NCBI RefSeq assembly: GCF_027887165.1 | Contig: NC_077227.1 | Location: forward strand, 442,015,895 to 442,079,894 | Source: Monodelphis domestica | Taxonomy: Eukaryota > Chordata > Mammalia > Didelphimorphia > Didelphidae | DNA length: 64,000 nucleotides | Direction of reading: 5' to 3' | Shown: positions 47,791 to 59,655 of the stretch, piece after piece | How positions within the stretch are numbered: the stretch's first letter is position 1 | How the letters are laid out: each line of letters begins with the position of its first letter | The notes under the pieces: generated by a model | What the model was told of the DNA's origin: nothing | The model's database searches: none | The model's input: only the letters and a program-made list of their open reading frames with translations | Position numbers and translations under genes: made by a program

Positions 47791-48551
47791 TGTAAAAATA
47801 GCTCGGTTTAACATTCCAGAACTGAGTAACCAAATTGCCATTACATTCCCTCCACAAGACTACTTCCTCTCATACTGTGAACTTTAGATTTACTCCACCC
47901 TGCTTAGTCTAACAAAACAGGAATGCCTACACCCCTAACTTAAGGATTAAGTATTGAGGAGGATGGCCTATGACAGACATGTGCTAGCAAATGACAAATC
48001 AGAAACAACTGACAGACTCCTGGGCTGTCCTAAGTCAAGCTTAAGCTACCATTGGTACATGTGAGACGTAGGAAAGTGATGTAAAAATGGTCTATATATT
48101 TTGTGTCACTTCCTCTCTCCAACCGTCTTTGTGTGGAGAGGTGGCTGGTGGCAGGGTGCTGAGCATCTTGGCGTGGCGGCAGCTATTTGTCCAGGTTTGG
48201 TGGTGAGTTTCCTTGATACAATATTGGGAGAAACTTAGTGGCCTGGTTCAGGTGAGGCATCTTCACTGAGTTCTCTCAGAGTTTAGGCTGATTCTTTTCT
48301 CCTTTACCTTCTAAGCACTATCCTCTTAGGAAAGCCTCTAATCTTCTGAAGGGACCTCGTGGCAGAGGTCTTTGAACTCCCCAGGCAGAAGAAATCCTAT
48401 AACCTTTCCCTCTCTCTTCTCCTTAATTCCTTCCCTCTATATTAATTAAACCACCATAAAATTTCCAAACTGTCTTGGGTATTTTGTTTGGGATATTCCC
48501 TGGTGACCAAATTAATTTAGATTAAGTCACAACCCTAAAATTACCCTTACA
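47791..48551 (+). mobile_element. Solo LTR of an endogenous retrovirus-like element (fossil)
   Basis: TGTAAAAATAGC at the 5' end and CCCTTACA at the 3' end. A TATATA-type promoter box lies near 48094 and an ATTAAA-type signal near 48444. It shares several blocks, in order, with the minus-strand LTR at 21204. The flank AATA before the 5' end recurs at the 3' end if one base is shared with the LTR, so the target duplication is ambiguous. No internal genes are attached. Confidence 0.78.
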
Positions 48552-49680
48552 ATACCTGGTGTTAAACAAAGAGACCATTTCTTTCTTTAAAAAAAAGTTT
48601 TTTAATGATTTGTTTTTATACCAAAATCACTTCCTAATTTACCTCCCCTTCCCATAATAATAATATGTGCCAGGCACTGTGCTAAGGGCCTTACAATGAT
48701 CATAAAGAAAGCAAAACTGCTGCAATCAACCACATTTCTTAGTCCTTCAATTTTCTTTTAAGATATTTCATGATCTCTGCTCCAACTCTAAGACTGGTGA
48801 ATGTATTTTTGTCCAGTTCAAATGTCCTTTCTTATAATTTTCATTTATATTTTTGCCATTGTACATATTTTCCTCTTAATACTGCTTGTTTCACTATCTT
48901 CCAGGGATATTTTTTAAAGTTTTCTCAACTGAGAAAGATACATCCTAATGTAATCACTTCAAGTGGGTGGGAAGGCAATTACTGAACAAGGGAAGAGTTA
49001 AATTTAGTTATTACCTTTAATCCATTTTCCCTAGAAAAAGCCTTTTTCCCCTTTACCTATACTAATCTTCCCAATGGCTTTTCCTGGAGTCTAAAAAGAG
49101 TTTTTGATAAGAATGTTATTTCTTCATATTTTCAGTTCTACAAAAGGGCTTTAAATATGCTTCTACACCAGGGAAGCCAGAACCAGCTCAAATAAACTCA
49201 GAAGCATCAGAGGCTAGAGTGGGGTTCCATCAGGGGTGTGCTGACAAATGTTTAACAATAAGTGTATGACAAAAACATTTTACAGTGTAACTTACATTAT
49301 CAACATTTTCTCTATCACTCAATGATTCCTGGGATATATATATATGCTTAAACTGAAAATTTAACAATCAGTTTTCCCAAGTTGTAATAAATCAAATCCA
49401 GCACTCCACTGGGTCCAACACAAACATTGGCAATCTGGCTGAAGTCATCATAGGTGGGGAGAGGAGAGACAGCTATGGTGTCTGGAGCTACCATTGATAA
49501 ATACAAAACACAAAAATACATGGTTATGACTACAGCAATAAGAAAAATAAATTGAAGGAAAAAGAAAAAACAAAATAATCTATGCAGATAATATAGTGGT
49601 TTACCTAAAGATTCAATTAAATAATAAAAACAGTACTCTGAAAAAATTCTCAGCTTCTCTATACTGTACCAACAAAGACT
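48552..49680. other. Unassigned sequence
   Basis: No gene or clear repeat. Short frames at 48770-48985 and 49348-49701 have no recognisable domain; a run of hydrophobic residues there is AT-composition driven. Confidence 0.4.
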
Positions 49681-50737
49681 TGAAGATAGAAGAAAATCCA
49701 TTTAAATTAAATGAGAACATATAAACTATTGGAAGTTCATTTGCAAGACAAACACAGGAATTGTACAAATACAACTATAGAACACTCTTTACAGAGTTAA
49801 AACAAATAATTGGAGAAAAATTAATTGATCATGGTTGGGCCATGCTAATATTCTGACAATGCTACAAAAAAATAATTTAGTTATTTAGGGCCATACCAGA
49901 CTAGCAAAGGATTATTTAATAGAACTAGGCAAAATTATAACAAAATTCATCTGAAGGAATAAAAAAAGGACAGAAATCTTAAGAGAAATAATGAAAAACA
50001 TGGGAAGGAAGGCATCTAGCAGTATAATATCTCAATATATATTATGAAATAGTAATCATCAAAACAATTTGGTCATGGCTAACAAAAACAGAAAATGCTA
50101 TTAATGGAACAAATTAGAGAGACAAGATCCAGAAACAATTGGACATAATTACAAGGTGTTTCTTAAATCCAAAGACATGAACTACTTAGGTAAGGACTCA
50201 TTACTGACCAAAACTTCTAAGAAAATTGAAGAGCAAACTGATAGAAGTTAGGCACAGGGTAACGGCTCAAACCATATTCCAAGACAATTTATTCACACAT
50301 ATATGGACTATATATAAAAGATCAGATAATAAATAAGAGAATGGAAAGGAATCTCTTCATAACTTTGGACAGTAGATAAATTCTTGAGCAAACAGGAGGA
50401 GATAAGAATTGATCACTGGAGATAAAATGGACAATTTTGAGTATATATGGTTGAAAAGCTTTTGCATAAATACAAGCAATTTTATAATGAATTAGAAAGG
50501 AAGCTGTTATCAGGGTTCAGATGAGAGATTTTTGTAGCAAATTTCTCTGATAAAGCTCTAATTGATAGGGAATAGGAACTAGGCCTATGATTTAACTGGA
50601 GTAAAGAATTCCTTGATGTCAGAACTCTCTTCACCACACTAAAAGTTTTAGAAATTTGCCTACAGCATTGAAAAGTTATGTCTTGCCAGTGTGTGTTACA
50701 GGCAGAATTTCCACTTGGGTTGGGGGTGGGGGGAGGG

Positions 50738-50918
50738 AGTTGTGTAGCTCAGTGGACTGATGGCCTCGAGATAGGAGGTCCTGGTGGCCTCAGATCCTTC
50801 CTAGCTGTGTGACCCTGGGCAAGTCACTTAACCTCCACTGCCTAGCCCTTACTGCTCTTTTGATTTGGAACCAATACTTAGTACTGATTCCAAGGCAGAG
50901 GGTAAGGGCTTAAAAAAA
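50738..50918 (+). mobile_element. WSINE1-like SINE
   Basis: Plus-strand copy missing a few bases in the B-box area ('ggtcctggtggcctcagatc'). Confidence 0.88.
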
Positions 50919-51292
50919 ATTTTTTTTTCAACTCAGGTCTTCCTGACTTCAAAGCCAGTTCTCTATTACAGAAAGAGAGGGAGAGAGGTCTGTTCAAAGG
51001 ATATGAACAGGCACTTCCAGGAAGAAGTCTAATAACTACGAATAATATGAAAATTGCTTCAAATTACTAATAACTAAAAAAAGGCAAATTAAACTCTCTA
51101 GATCCTACCGCACACCCATCATATTTGCAGGGATGACATAAAAAAGGAAAGTGACAATTGCTGGGAGGGGCTCTGGGTGGATAAGCACACTTAAAGCACT
51201 ATTGGCAGAACTATGAAGCAGCTCAACCATTCTGGAAAGCAGATGGAATTAAACTGTGCATATTGTTTTGACTGTAGCTTATTAAAGAAATC

Positions 51293-51680
51293 TGTTATGA
51301 TTAAAGTTATCTTGAGAGACTGATTTTTTGATAAGAATATAAATTTATTGATTTCTATTCAAGTTCAATGAGCAACATAACTGATAGTGGAACAGGTCTC
51401 CCTGGTCTCTCTTGGGAACCAGGGACAACCTGAGCTGGGTCAGACAGTCTAACAGATTTTTAGTAGCTTAGTATTCAGCCCCTCCCTTGACAATCCCAAG
51501 ACATCTTTAATTAAGAGATGGTAAATCAACCCATCCACCCATCCCCATTCCCACAGGTGACTAGATCAAGTCCACAGGAAAAGAACCTCATCTCCATTTA
51601 TTAACCACATTTTCTTTAAAAGGAAGACATTCCTTAAGATTCCCAAGGGCAAAGAAAATGCAAAAAGCAGCAAACTAGAT
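51293..51680 (-). mobile_element. Possible solo LTR (fossil)
   Basis: The left end TGTTATGATTAAAG followed by 'tataaatttattgatttcta' fits the reverse complement of an LTR 3' end with an AATAAA signal. It interrupts L1-like sequence. The right boundary and target duplication could not be fixed. Confidence 0.45.
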
Positions 51681-52335
51681 GATATCTATGACCCAGATCC
51701 CAGACACAGGAATACTAGTGATTCTCCCTAATATACAAGAATACATAAATTGACAGATCATGACAAAGGGAAAGGACTCATATTTATAAAAGCATTTATA
51801 GCACTACCTGCTATTGTTGCAAAGAACTAGAAATTAAAAGGATGTTCATCAATTGGGGAATGGATGAACAAATTATTGTATATGAATGTAATAGATTATA
51901 ACATCATAAGAAATGAGGAGAGAGATCCAGAGAAACCAGGGGAAAATTGAAGTGATATGAAGTAAAATAAGCAAAACCAGAAGTATAAATATAATGTATT
52001 GAAAACAATTTTCTAAGTTTTAAGAATGCAATGACTAATAATGACTTGATAAATGCATGAATCTCACCTCTTGAAGAATGATGGGACTCAAAGTACATAG
52101 TTAAACACCTTCAGACACAAAAAATAAGAATGGACTTGTTACACTTCTTTGTCATAAGGTAGGGTTCTTATTTAAGGAGAAAGTAAGGTGTAGTGATAGT
52201 GTTATTAAAAAAAAAACACAAAACACCAGTGAAATATTTTTTAAATACACAGGAGAGATCAAGTTCAGGAGACAGAAGCAAATAAGGCAATGTTGGTACT
52301 ATACCATTAAATTTTCAAAACTATATGTAATACAT

Positions 52336-53054
52336 TCAATTTCATATGTAATCCTCTTTTTTCTGGCCTTTGTATATAGAAATGTTTACCTTTATTGATA
52401 ATTTTTTAGATTTTTTTAAAGAAAGGAAGACAACAGGGGCAAAAAAAAGATGTGGGGGTGCTATCTATTTTTCCCATTGATGACAGTGGAACCATCATAT
52501 TTAGACTATAACCTCAGTAAACAATTGCCTTTTGAGGAAGTAGAAAAGTATAGAGATCAGATTAAGTACACACAAGAAATATATATATTGAAGCAAAAAA
52601 TACAAAACCAAAAGAATTGCATTAATACCAAATAAACTACATTAAAAGAAGTATCAATGAGAATGAAAACAAAAAATCCTGATGAGCCCTTAGTGACTGA
52701 AAATTATATTCGATATGTTGAAACTTAACTGCAGGTAATTATTGAGTATGTTTGATTGTATTGTCATTTGAAGTTATTTTTTAATAACACATTTTAAAGA
52801 GAAATCAATTGGAAACTTGTTAGACTATCATATGGTACAGAGTTTGGCTTGGGTCTCCTATATTTTTGAACTTGTATCCAAGGGGTGGTTCATCTCATTG
52901 AGATAAAAGACCATATTTAAAGAGACTCCACTTAACCAATTAACTTAAAAGGTAGTGTTATCTGACCCTTAAAATGCCCTATCTTCATAACTATTCAGAA
53001 AATTGCCTGAAAACTAATACTAATTTAAAAAACCTTATAGGGCACACTTTAACA
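52336..53054. other. Unassigned AT-rich sequence
   Basis: Nothing recognised. Confidence 0.4.
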
Positions 53055-53235
53055 TTTTCAAAGCATTGCTGATGGCACTGGGTTTGGAGTCAGAAAACCT
53101 AAGTTTGAATCCTGGCTCTCCTCTTTGTATGTGACAAGCTCTCTGAACCTCAGGTTCTTTCATCTATAAAATAAGATTGGAATAGATGATCTCTATTACA
53201 GCCTCCAGTTCTACATCCACAATTCTATGTCTTCC
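53055..53235 (+). mobile_element. MIR/Ther-1 SINE
   Basis: Plus-strand MIR: 'gggtttggagtcagaaaacc', 'ttgaatcctggctctcctct', 'tctgaacctcaggttctttc'. Confidence 0.8.
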
Positions 53236-53264
53236 TATAATATCTTTATGAAAATGGTTTTATG

Positions 53265-53460
53265 TAAGAGACAGTATGGAAAAGTGGAAAGAGCATCAGA
53301 TGTGGAATCAAAAGAGCTGTTTAAATTCCAGCTCTGCCACGTAAACTACCTGTTAACCTAAAGCAATTAATTTCACAATCTTTCTGAGCTCATTTTCTCA
53401 TTTTTTAAATGAGAAATTTACAATGAAAGGTTGTAAATGAAGTAGATGTGAAAAATAGCT
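53265..53460 (+). mobile_element. MIR/Ther-1 SINE, second copy
   Basis: Plus-strand MIR: 'agtggaaagagcatcagatg', 'aaattccagctctgccacgt', 'tctgagctcattttctcatt'. It lies directly after the preceding MIR. Confidence 0.8.
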
Positions 53461-53461
53461 C

Positions 53462-54030
53462 TAAAATCACTAATAATTAAAAAAACATAAATTAAAGTAA
53501 CTCATGTTCTACCCATCACACATTGAAAATGTTGACAAAAAAAAAAAAAGACAATCGTTGGAAGGGCTTCAGGAACACAAAATAGTATTGGTGCATTGTT
53601 GGAACCACGAAGTGGGCCAGCCATTCTGGAAAGCAATTTGAACTATGCCCAAGATATATTGACCCAGATCATGACTAAAACACGGCAGCTTTTTTTTTGT
53701 TGTTATAGCAGGACTGAAAACTATGGAGATATCCATTAGTAGGGGAATGGATGAATACATGAAAATGGAGTATTATCATTTTCTAAGAAATTACTCTAAA
53801 TGGACTGTTTTAGAGAAAGAGGAAGATTTGTATGAAATGATGCAGTTAGGCAGAAACAAAAGTTATTGACAAAATGATCACAATACTGTAGGAAAAGCAA
53901 CTCTGCAAGACTTTTGATCAGTGACATAACCAATGATTCCAGAGGGTCGATATATGTATAATACCCATCTCCTGATTCAGGATGATGGACTCAGGGCAAG
54001 TAGCATGAAACACACTTTTAATCATGAATA
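53462..54030 (+). mobile_element. Old L1 ORF2 tail and 3' end
   Basis: L1 wording: 'ggtgcattgttggaaccacg', 'gccattctggaaagcaattt', 'gaactatgcccaagatatat', 'ggggaatggatgaatacatg', 'gatgcagttaggcagaaaca'. Decayed. Confidence 0.72.
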
Positions 54031-54939
54031 ATGTGGGAACTTATTTTACTTGATTCCATTTTCCACAAGACTTACTATCTTTAGTGATAGGGGATGAGTG
54101 CAAAGGAGCAACAGGTGAGCAAGTGTTGCCAAAAAAAAAAAGGAGAGTAAATGAAGCATTTCTTTTAATGTACAGAAAAGATCTGAAGGGGGGAAAACAC
54201 AAAGGGTTCTTTTTGAAACTTTGAAAGTTACAGACTGAATTTATTATATATGTGAGGTATGTGATATCCATGTAAGGTGTGTATATATCCATGGTGGTTG
54301 TTTAAATGCACAGGGTACAATGTATAACTCTCTGGAATCGTGCCTACCTTTCTCCAGGGGAAACTGATTGCTCTTTTGAAGGGTGTAAAAGTAGCCATAA
54401 GACCACCCTTTCTCCAAGGGCCTAGAATCAAATACCTCTAAATATTTCTCTTCTAATTCTACCTTCTCATGACAGCATACAATAGCACTGAGTCATCATT
54501 CTCTCCACTTAACAGTCTAATTCAAAATGCTCCAGGCGTGAAATCTAGTTTACATATACCCAAGAAATGTTATACATTATATAAATGTTCAACTGAATGT
54601 ATAATCCCCTTTTTTATTCTATTTTGCATATTAAAATACTCCATTTGGAGTGAATATCAAAATAAAATTAAATGTGGAAATTTAACTAGATGACTTAAGA
54701 TCTTTGATAGCTCTAAAAATTCATGATGCTATATATTAAATATATATTGAATCCTTGGGGGAAATTTATTTTCACAGATGGTTTGCCACTACAGTAGACC
54801 ATGCCTTCAGAGTCACAAATGACAAAGACAAGGAATACAGGGCAGAATGGCAGAACTGGGAATCGAAGTTGAGATTCTAGATCCTTTGACTCTAAATCCA
54901 GTGACCTTCCCCCTGTGATAGTGCCTCTACAAGATAAAA
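54031..54939. other. Unassigned sequence
   Basis: No recognised gene or repeat. Confidence 0.4.
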
Positions 54940-55525
54940 CCCCATTATCATTTATAGCTGCTCTCTTTGTGGTGGCAAAGAATTGGAAACTAAAAGGATG
55001 TCCCTCAAATGGGAAATGACTGAACAAATTGTGGTGTTGTATAACAGCAATGGAATATTATTGTGCTATAAAGAATGATGAACAGGATGATTTCAGACAG
55101 AACTAGAAAGACCTGTGTGAATTGATGCACAGTGAAATTAGCAAAACCAGGAGAACATTGTACACAGTCACTGAAATACTGCACAATGATCAAATGTGAT
55201 AGATTTTGCTACTAACAGCAACACAATGATCCAGGACAATTCTGAGGGATTAATGAAAAATACTATCCCTTCAGAAGAACTATTAGAGTATAAATACAGA
55301 TGAAAACATGATTTTGGGGGGTATATGTTTAAAGGTTTTGGTTTTATAAGATTATTCACTTACAAAAGTGAATAAAATGGAAATGCTTTGTGTGATAATA
55401 TATGTATAACCAACCCAGATTGAATTGCTTGTCAGCTCTGGGAGAGGGAAGGGAAGAAGAGACAGAGTATGGATCATATAACTTCAGAAAACTTGGGGAA
55501 ATTTGTTAATTTTAAAAAAACATTA
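54940..55525 (+). mobile_element. L1 ORF2 tail and 3' UTR, older subfamily
   Basis: 'atagctgctctctttgtggt', 'gcaaagaattggaaactaaa', 'gcaatggaatattattgtgc', then 3' UTR 'cttgtcagctctgggagagg' and an A-rich end. The 98-bp tail at 23669 is from the same subfamily. Confidence 0.85.
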
Positions 55526-55599
55526 TCTCCAAACTTCATTATAATGACCAAGTTTGCCCCAAAAAAGAGCTGAAAAATATTTTCCCATCCTTCTTGACA

Positions 55600-55778
55600 G
55601 AAGAAGGCATCTAAGAGAATATGGGGGGATATTACATATACCATTAGATTTTGTTGATATGTAGATTACTTTTGCTGAATTGCTTACTTTTTTTCTCATT
55701 TTTTGTTACCAGGGACAGCTTCATGGGGAACTGAGGGAAAGATATATTTAAAAATTAATGTTAAAAACAAAAGATATC
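55600..55778 (+). mobile_element. Old L1 3' end scrap
   Basis: 'gctgaattgcttactttttt', 'agggacagcttcatggggaa' and 'aaaaattaatgttaaaaaca' fit an L1 3' terminus. Confidence 0.45.
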
Positions 55779-58382
55779 AATAACTTTTTAAAAGTTAAAA
55801 GCCTTAAATGTAATATTATATCATTACTACTAGCATGGAATTATTCACTGAATGGATTTTCAAAGATAATTTTAAGTAAAACATACCTTCTCAAAAAATT
55901 ATCAAGCTGACAAATAAAAATACGAATTTTATAACAAAATATGGATCATAAAAGAATTTCACACTGGAGTTGACAATTTTGAAAAAAGGGATTTTCAAGA
56001 TATCTCCAAGAGGAAGATCTAAAAAGTGGGGTGAGGGAGTTGAGAGATACTCTATTAGCAGCAACTATAAGAAAAAAAGCAACTGAGTAAAGTAATAAAT
56101 TAACCCCAGACGCCTTCTCACCTAAATTCTATGGGAGAAAGATCTATGTATAAGGTTATTATAGCACAAGGGAAAGCATATTTCAGGAGGCCTAGGTTTG
56201 AATCCCAGCACTACCACTTAATTATCTGTGTGTCCTTTGGCCTCTAGACTTGTTTCTTCATCTGATCTTTAGTTATCATTTATCACTCAAATAATCCCTT
56301 ATTACAATCTGTAACATGGTGTTGGACTAGACCCTCTAAGGTTCCTTCCAAATCTAAAAATCTATGAACCTATATTTTGAATGTATACTTAACAAAAATA
56401 TTCAACAGGAATAGGTTAATTTTCACAGATTTACTAGAGTAGACCAAACCTTTAGTCACAAGTTGACAAAGATAAAGAGAATGCAATGTTTCTTTGAGTT
56501 CTATTTAACTTCATATAATGAATTCTATATATTATTTATATTTAAGACTGAACAGCTCATGAAAAGACTTCTATATTGATGGAACCATTTCAGAATTTTT
56601 GAATAATCTGCTTTACATACATTTTAACTGTCATAAAAATTATACTTAACAATTACGGGAGACAATTATGTTCTTAAAATTTTTGCTGACTAGTCATTTG
56701 AAGATCAATTTTTTATACCAAAATTGAAGGCCTATTTCTGAGACCACTGATCAAATGTATAAAATGCTTAAACAAATCATTTTCTAAAAATATTGCTTTA
56801 ATAAGACAAAATGTAAATGATAAAATATATATTAAATCCAATCTCAAGCAGAAAACCTAGTGTCCCTTTCTTGTAAATTTTAAGCAAATGATTTCATATC
56901 TACATTATTTTCTAAACAAATGTCTGAAAATTAAATTAACCATCTTCTACGTCTGTCAATCTGTCTTTACAGTAACCTTACCTGTTATCATCACTGTTTT
57001 TAATTAAGATTTTAAAATCACTTTTCTAGTGGTTTGTTAGCTCTATATGTATGACTCATACATTAGCACTACTTTGGGAGAAGTCTAATCTACACTCCTT
57101 CAAATGGTTACTACAATGACGAAAAATAAAGTAAATGGCCTTTTAGGACACCATCCCCCAACCTATATCCTCTATACTATTATTGAAGCAGAAGAGGCAC
57201 TAAAGGTTGAGAATAAATATAACCAGACTCCTAATTTTATTGCCTTACCTTAATATAAGCCACACTAATTTGGATTTTATAAAAGATTTGAGGATTGAAT
57301 ATGTGAAATCATTAAGTTTATGGGTAAAGACTTTAATAGCATTTAGTGCAAAATAGATAAGCTATAACAATAACATTTCACACACTGAAAAAACAAAAGA
57401 AATGAAATACATGACAATCTTCACTAGAACAAATGGCTGAGCAATATTATTAAAACCATATACTTGGTTTTACCTTAAGAGTTATTATTTCCAGAGAACA
57501 ATGTTGTTACATTTTAATCATTTTGAGTATGTTGGATATAAATCCATCCAGACAGAACATTACTGCTTAAAAAGTAATAACCATGAAACATTTTGCCTAT
57601 AATATAATTTATGTTTAGGTTAACAGGCACCAACTTGAGAGCAGAAAAAAACTTTTGTTCAACCAAGAAATAAATCATACTCAAGAGGACATGGTGGTAT
57701 TTCTGAATTTTACTGACATATCCTTAATATTTATCTTCAAGTATTACCCAACTTCTCCACTAGCTGTCTAGAAGCATCACCAGGATACAAGCTAGACTCT
57801 AGACCTTCAACCATAAAAATAAAAGACCAAGAACAAACCTTAATTAAAGAGAAAAATTACATTATATATTCTCTTAATATTCAGTTCAATAAAATAACAA
57901 TTACCAGTTTATTAAAGGTTAGATGAACTGTACATATGTAAACTGTTAAGAGCTGAAAAATCCGAAATATATTTTGAAAAGCAAAATCACTCTCTGAAAG
58001 TATTTAAAATATTCCATTTCTGGTGGCAAATCTAAATGCTATGAAGCATTTTATTTCCCTGCTCTTCTCTTACTTCTCCCCCCCTTTGCATTCATCCAGC
58101 ATATATTTTCAAAAGACCAAATATAGTCACATATTCCAGACATGAAACACTGACACTGCTTCTTGGTAAACAAGAGAGACACAGAAAAGTCCAAGTTTAC
58201 AACTCTGCTCCAAAAGTGTTGCACAGGCTAAATGATGTGAAGGATAAAAGGGGAGGGGGGAAGGAGAGGAAAGAATCAATGGCCCTTGTTGATGCAGGCA
58301 GAGTACTCCTGAGAGTCCTTAAGAATTTAAGAATTTGTTGATGTAATCCTGAAGAAAGTTCCAGCAGTTTTGCAGACAAGTA
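55779..58382 (-). other. Probable 3' UTR / downstream region of the host gene
   Basis: AT-rich and nearly repeat-free (one MIR at 56155-56375), unlike the rest of the window, and it begins directly after the stop codon on the minus strand. Candidate AATAAA signals on the minus strand lie at 58050-58055 and 57908-57913, giving 3' UTRs of about 330 or 475 nt. A longer one ending further left is possible. The true end was not determined. Confidence 0.5.
56155..56375 (+). mobile_element. MIR/Ther-1 SINE
   Basis: Plus-strand MIR: 'ggcctaggtttgaatcccag', 'tggcctctagacttgtttct', 'ctctaaggttccttccaaat'. Confidence 0.75.
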
Positions 58383-58501
58383 TTAGAGAATAAGTCTTTG
58401 ATTGATAATTTTTCTATTTATTTCTGCCAAGGCGACTGAAAATACGAAAGCCTTTTCATCAGAAAGGTTAGCATAGATGTCAACTTCCTTTTCCTGTCTC
58501 T
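58383..58501 (-). CDS. Terminal coding exon of host AT-hook protein gene
   Basis: Read on the minus strand, a polypyrimidine tract and CAG acceptor (58502-58504) precede AGAGACAGG. In the phase handed on by the previous exon (phase 1) this encodes [17 protein letters not shown], then [20 protein letters not shown] and IL, and stops at TAA (58383-58385). The C-terminal ~25 residues are hydrophobic/charged alternating and look like a folded helix, unlike the disordered basic stretch before it. No repeat overlaps the exon. I do not recognise the protein with certainty. Weak recollection favours the C-terminus of the large chromosome-biology protein BOD1L1, so treat that as a hypothesis. The acceptor, phase and stop are seen directly. 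Confidence 0.8.
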
Positions 58502-59177
58502 CTGTTAAAAGAAAAAGTTAAAACATCATTATGTTTAGAGGTAAATACAATAATTAAAAATCAGACAGCTCAATAATGTACTAGTAAAGCAGATGTAAAA
58601 TCTTTGATGTTACTAATGCTATGTTCTAGAACTAAAGTTTGAATGAATCATTATATAACAAAGAATTAAAATGCTTGATTATTTCCAGAAACTAGTTTTG
58701 AAAATATGTGAAAATTTAAAACTAAGGCTCCTTAACCTAAAGGACAATAAACACGAACTTACAAAAATTATAATACATTCTCTACCAAAATTAAAATATT
58801 TTCCAGCTCCAAACTATTATGAACACCAGTGTCTAGATTAAGATAGATATCAACTCCCCAAATGATAGATAGTCCCCTCTGACAAACAAATACAGCTTCA
58901 CCAAGACATTAATTGCTTGCTTTGTCAGGCCACAACTGTCGAAAATAAAATTTAAGCTATAAAATGAGGCATACTAGCCTAATTGACTTCAGTGAGACAA
59001 TATATGGAAAGCACTTTGCAAACTATAATAAGCTACATAAATGTAGCTTTATTAATTCAAGTCCCAAAGCACCCCACTACAACCATAGTTAATCTCTAAA
59101 TCCTGTGTTCCAAAAGAATTATTCTTTTTAAAAATGGATAACAATAATATATCCTGCTTTTGCTGAAGTAGTCATTC

Positions 59178-59374
59178 TTTTTTTTTTTAACCCTTACCTT
59201 CCGACTTGGAATCAATACTACGTATTAGTTCCAAAGCAAAAGAGTTGTAAGGGCTAGGCAATGGGGGTTAAGTGACTTGCCCAGGGTCACACAGCTGGGA
59301 AGTGTCTGAGGCCATATTTGAACCTCCCGTCTCTAGGCCTGGCTCTCAATTCACTGAGCTACCCAACTGACCCC
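59178..59374 (-). mobile_element. WSINE1-like SINE, intronic
   Basis: Reverse copy. Near-perfect 14-bp target duplication TGAAGTAGTCATTC / TGAAGTAGTCACTC at 59164-59177 and 59375-59388. It lies in the same orientation as the gene. Confidence 0.95.
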
Positions 59375-59394
59375 TGAAGTAGTCACTCTTAAAC

Positions 59395-59655
59395 AGAACT
59401 ATAATAATATTATAATAACTACAATAATAGCTAACATTTATATAGCATTCTAAGCTTTGAAAAGTGCTTTACAAATATCTCAATTTATCCTCACAACTAT
59501 CTTGTGAGGTAGATGCTATTATTATCCCCATATTTCACAGTTGAAGAAATTGAGCAGAAGTTAAGTGACCTGGCCGAGATTCAAATAACTAATAAATATC
59601 CATGGCTATATTTGAACTCAGGTCCAGCACTCTGTCTACTATTCAACTCAGCTGC
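59395..59655 (-). mobile_element. MIR/Ther-1 SINE, intronic
   Basis: Reverse MIR: 'aatagctaacatttatatag', 'tatcctcacaactatcttgt', 'tgaggtagatgctattatta', 'ttgaactcaggtccagcact'. Confidence 0.85.

Larger units (their letters stand above)
49681..52335 (+). mobile_element. Old L1-like ORF2 and 3' end, split by a SINE and a possible LTR
   Basis: Pieces at 49681-50600 ('cgaaatagtaatcatcaaaac'-type and 'gacaattttgagtatatatg' wording), 50985-51292 ('gcagctcaaccattctggaa') and about 51770-52335 ('gaatggatgaacaaattatt', 'agcaaaaccagaagtataaa') follow L1 ORF2 order. More diverged than the 31.6-kb L1. Confidence 0.65.

Noticed and set aside
49348-49701. 117-codon hydrophobic minus-strand frame considered as a membrane protein
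   Set aside because: AT-driven Phe/Tyr/Leu composition, no domain, overlaps the start of L1-like sequence on the other strand.
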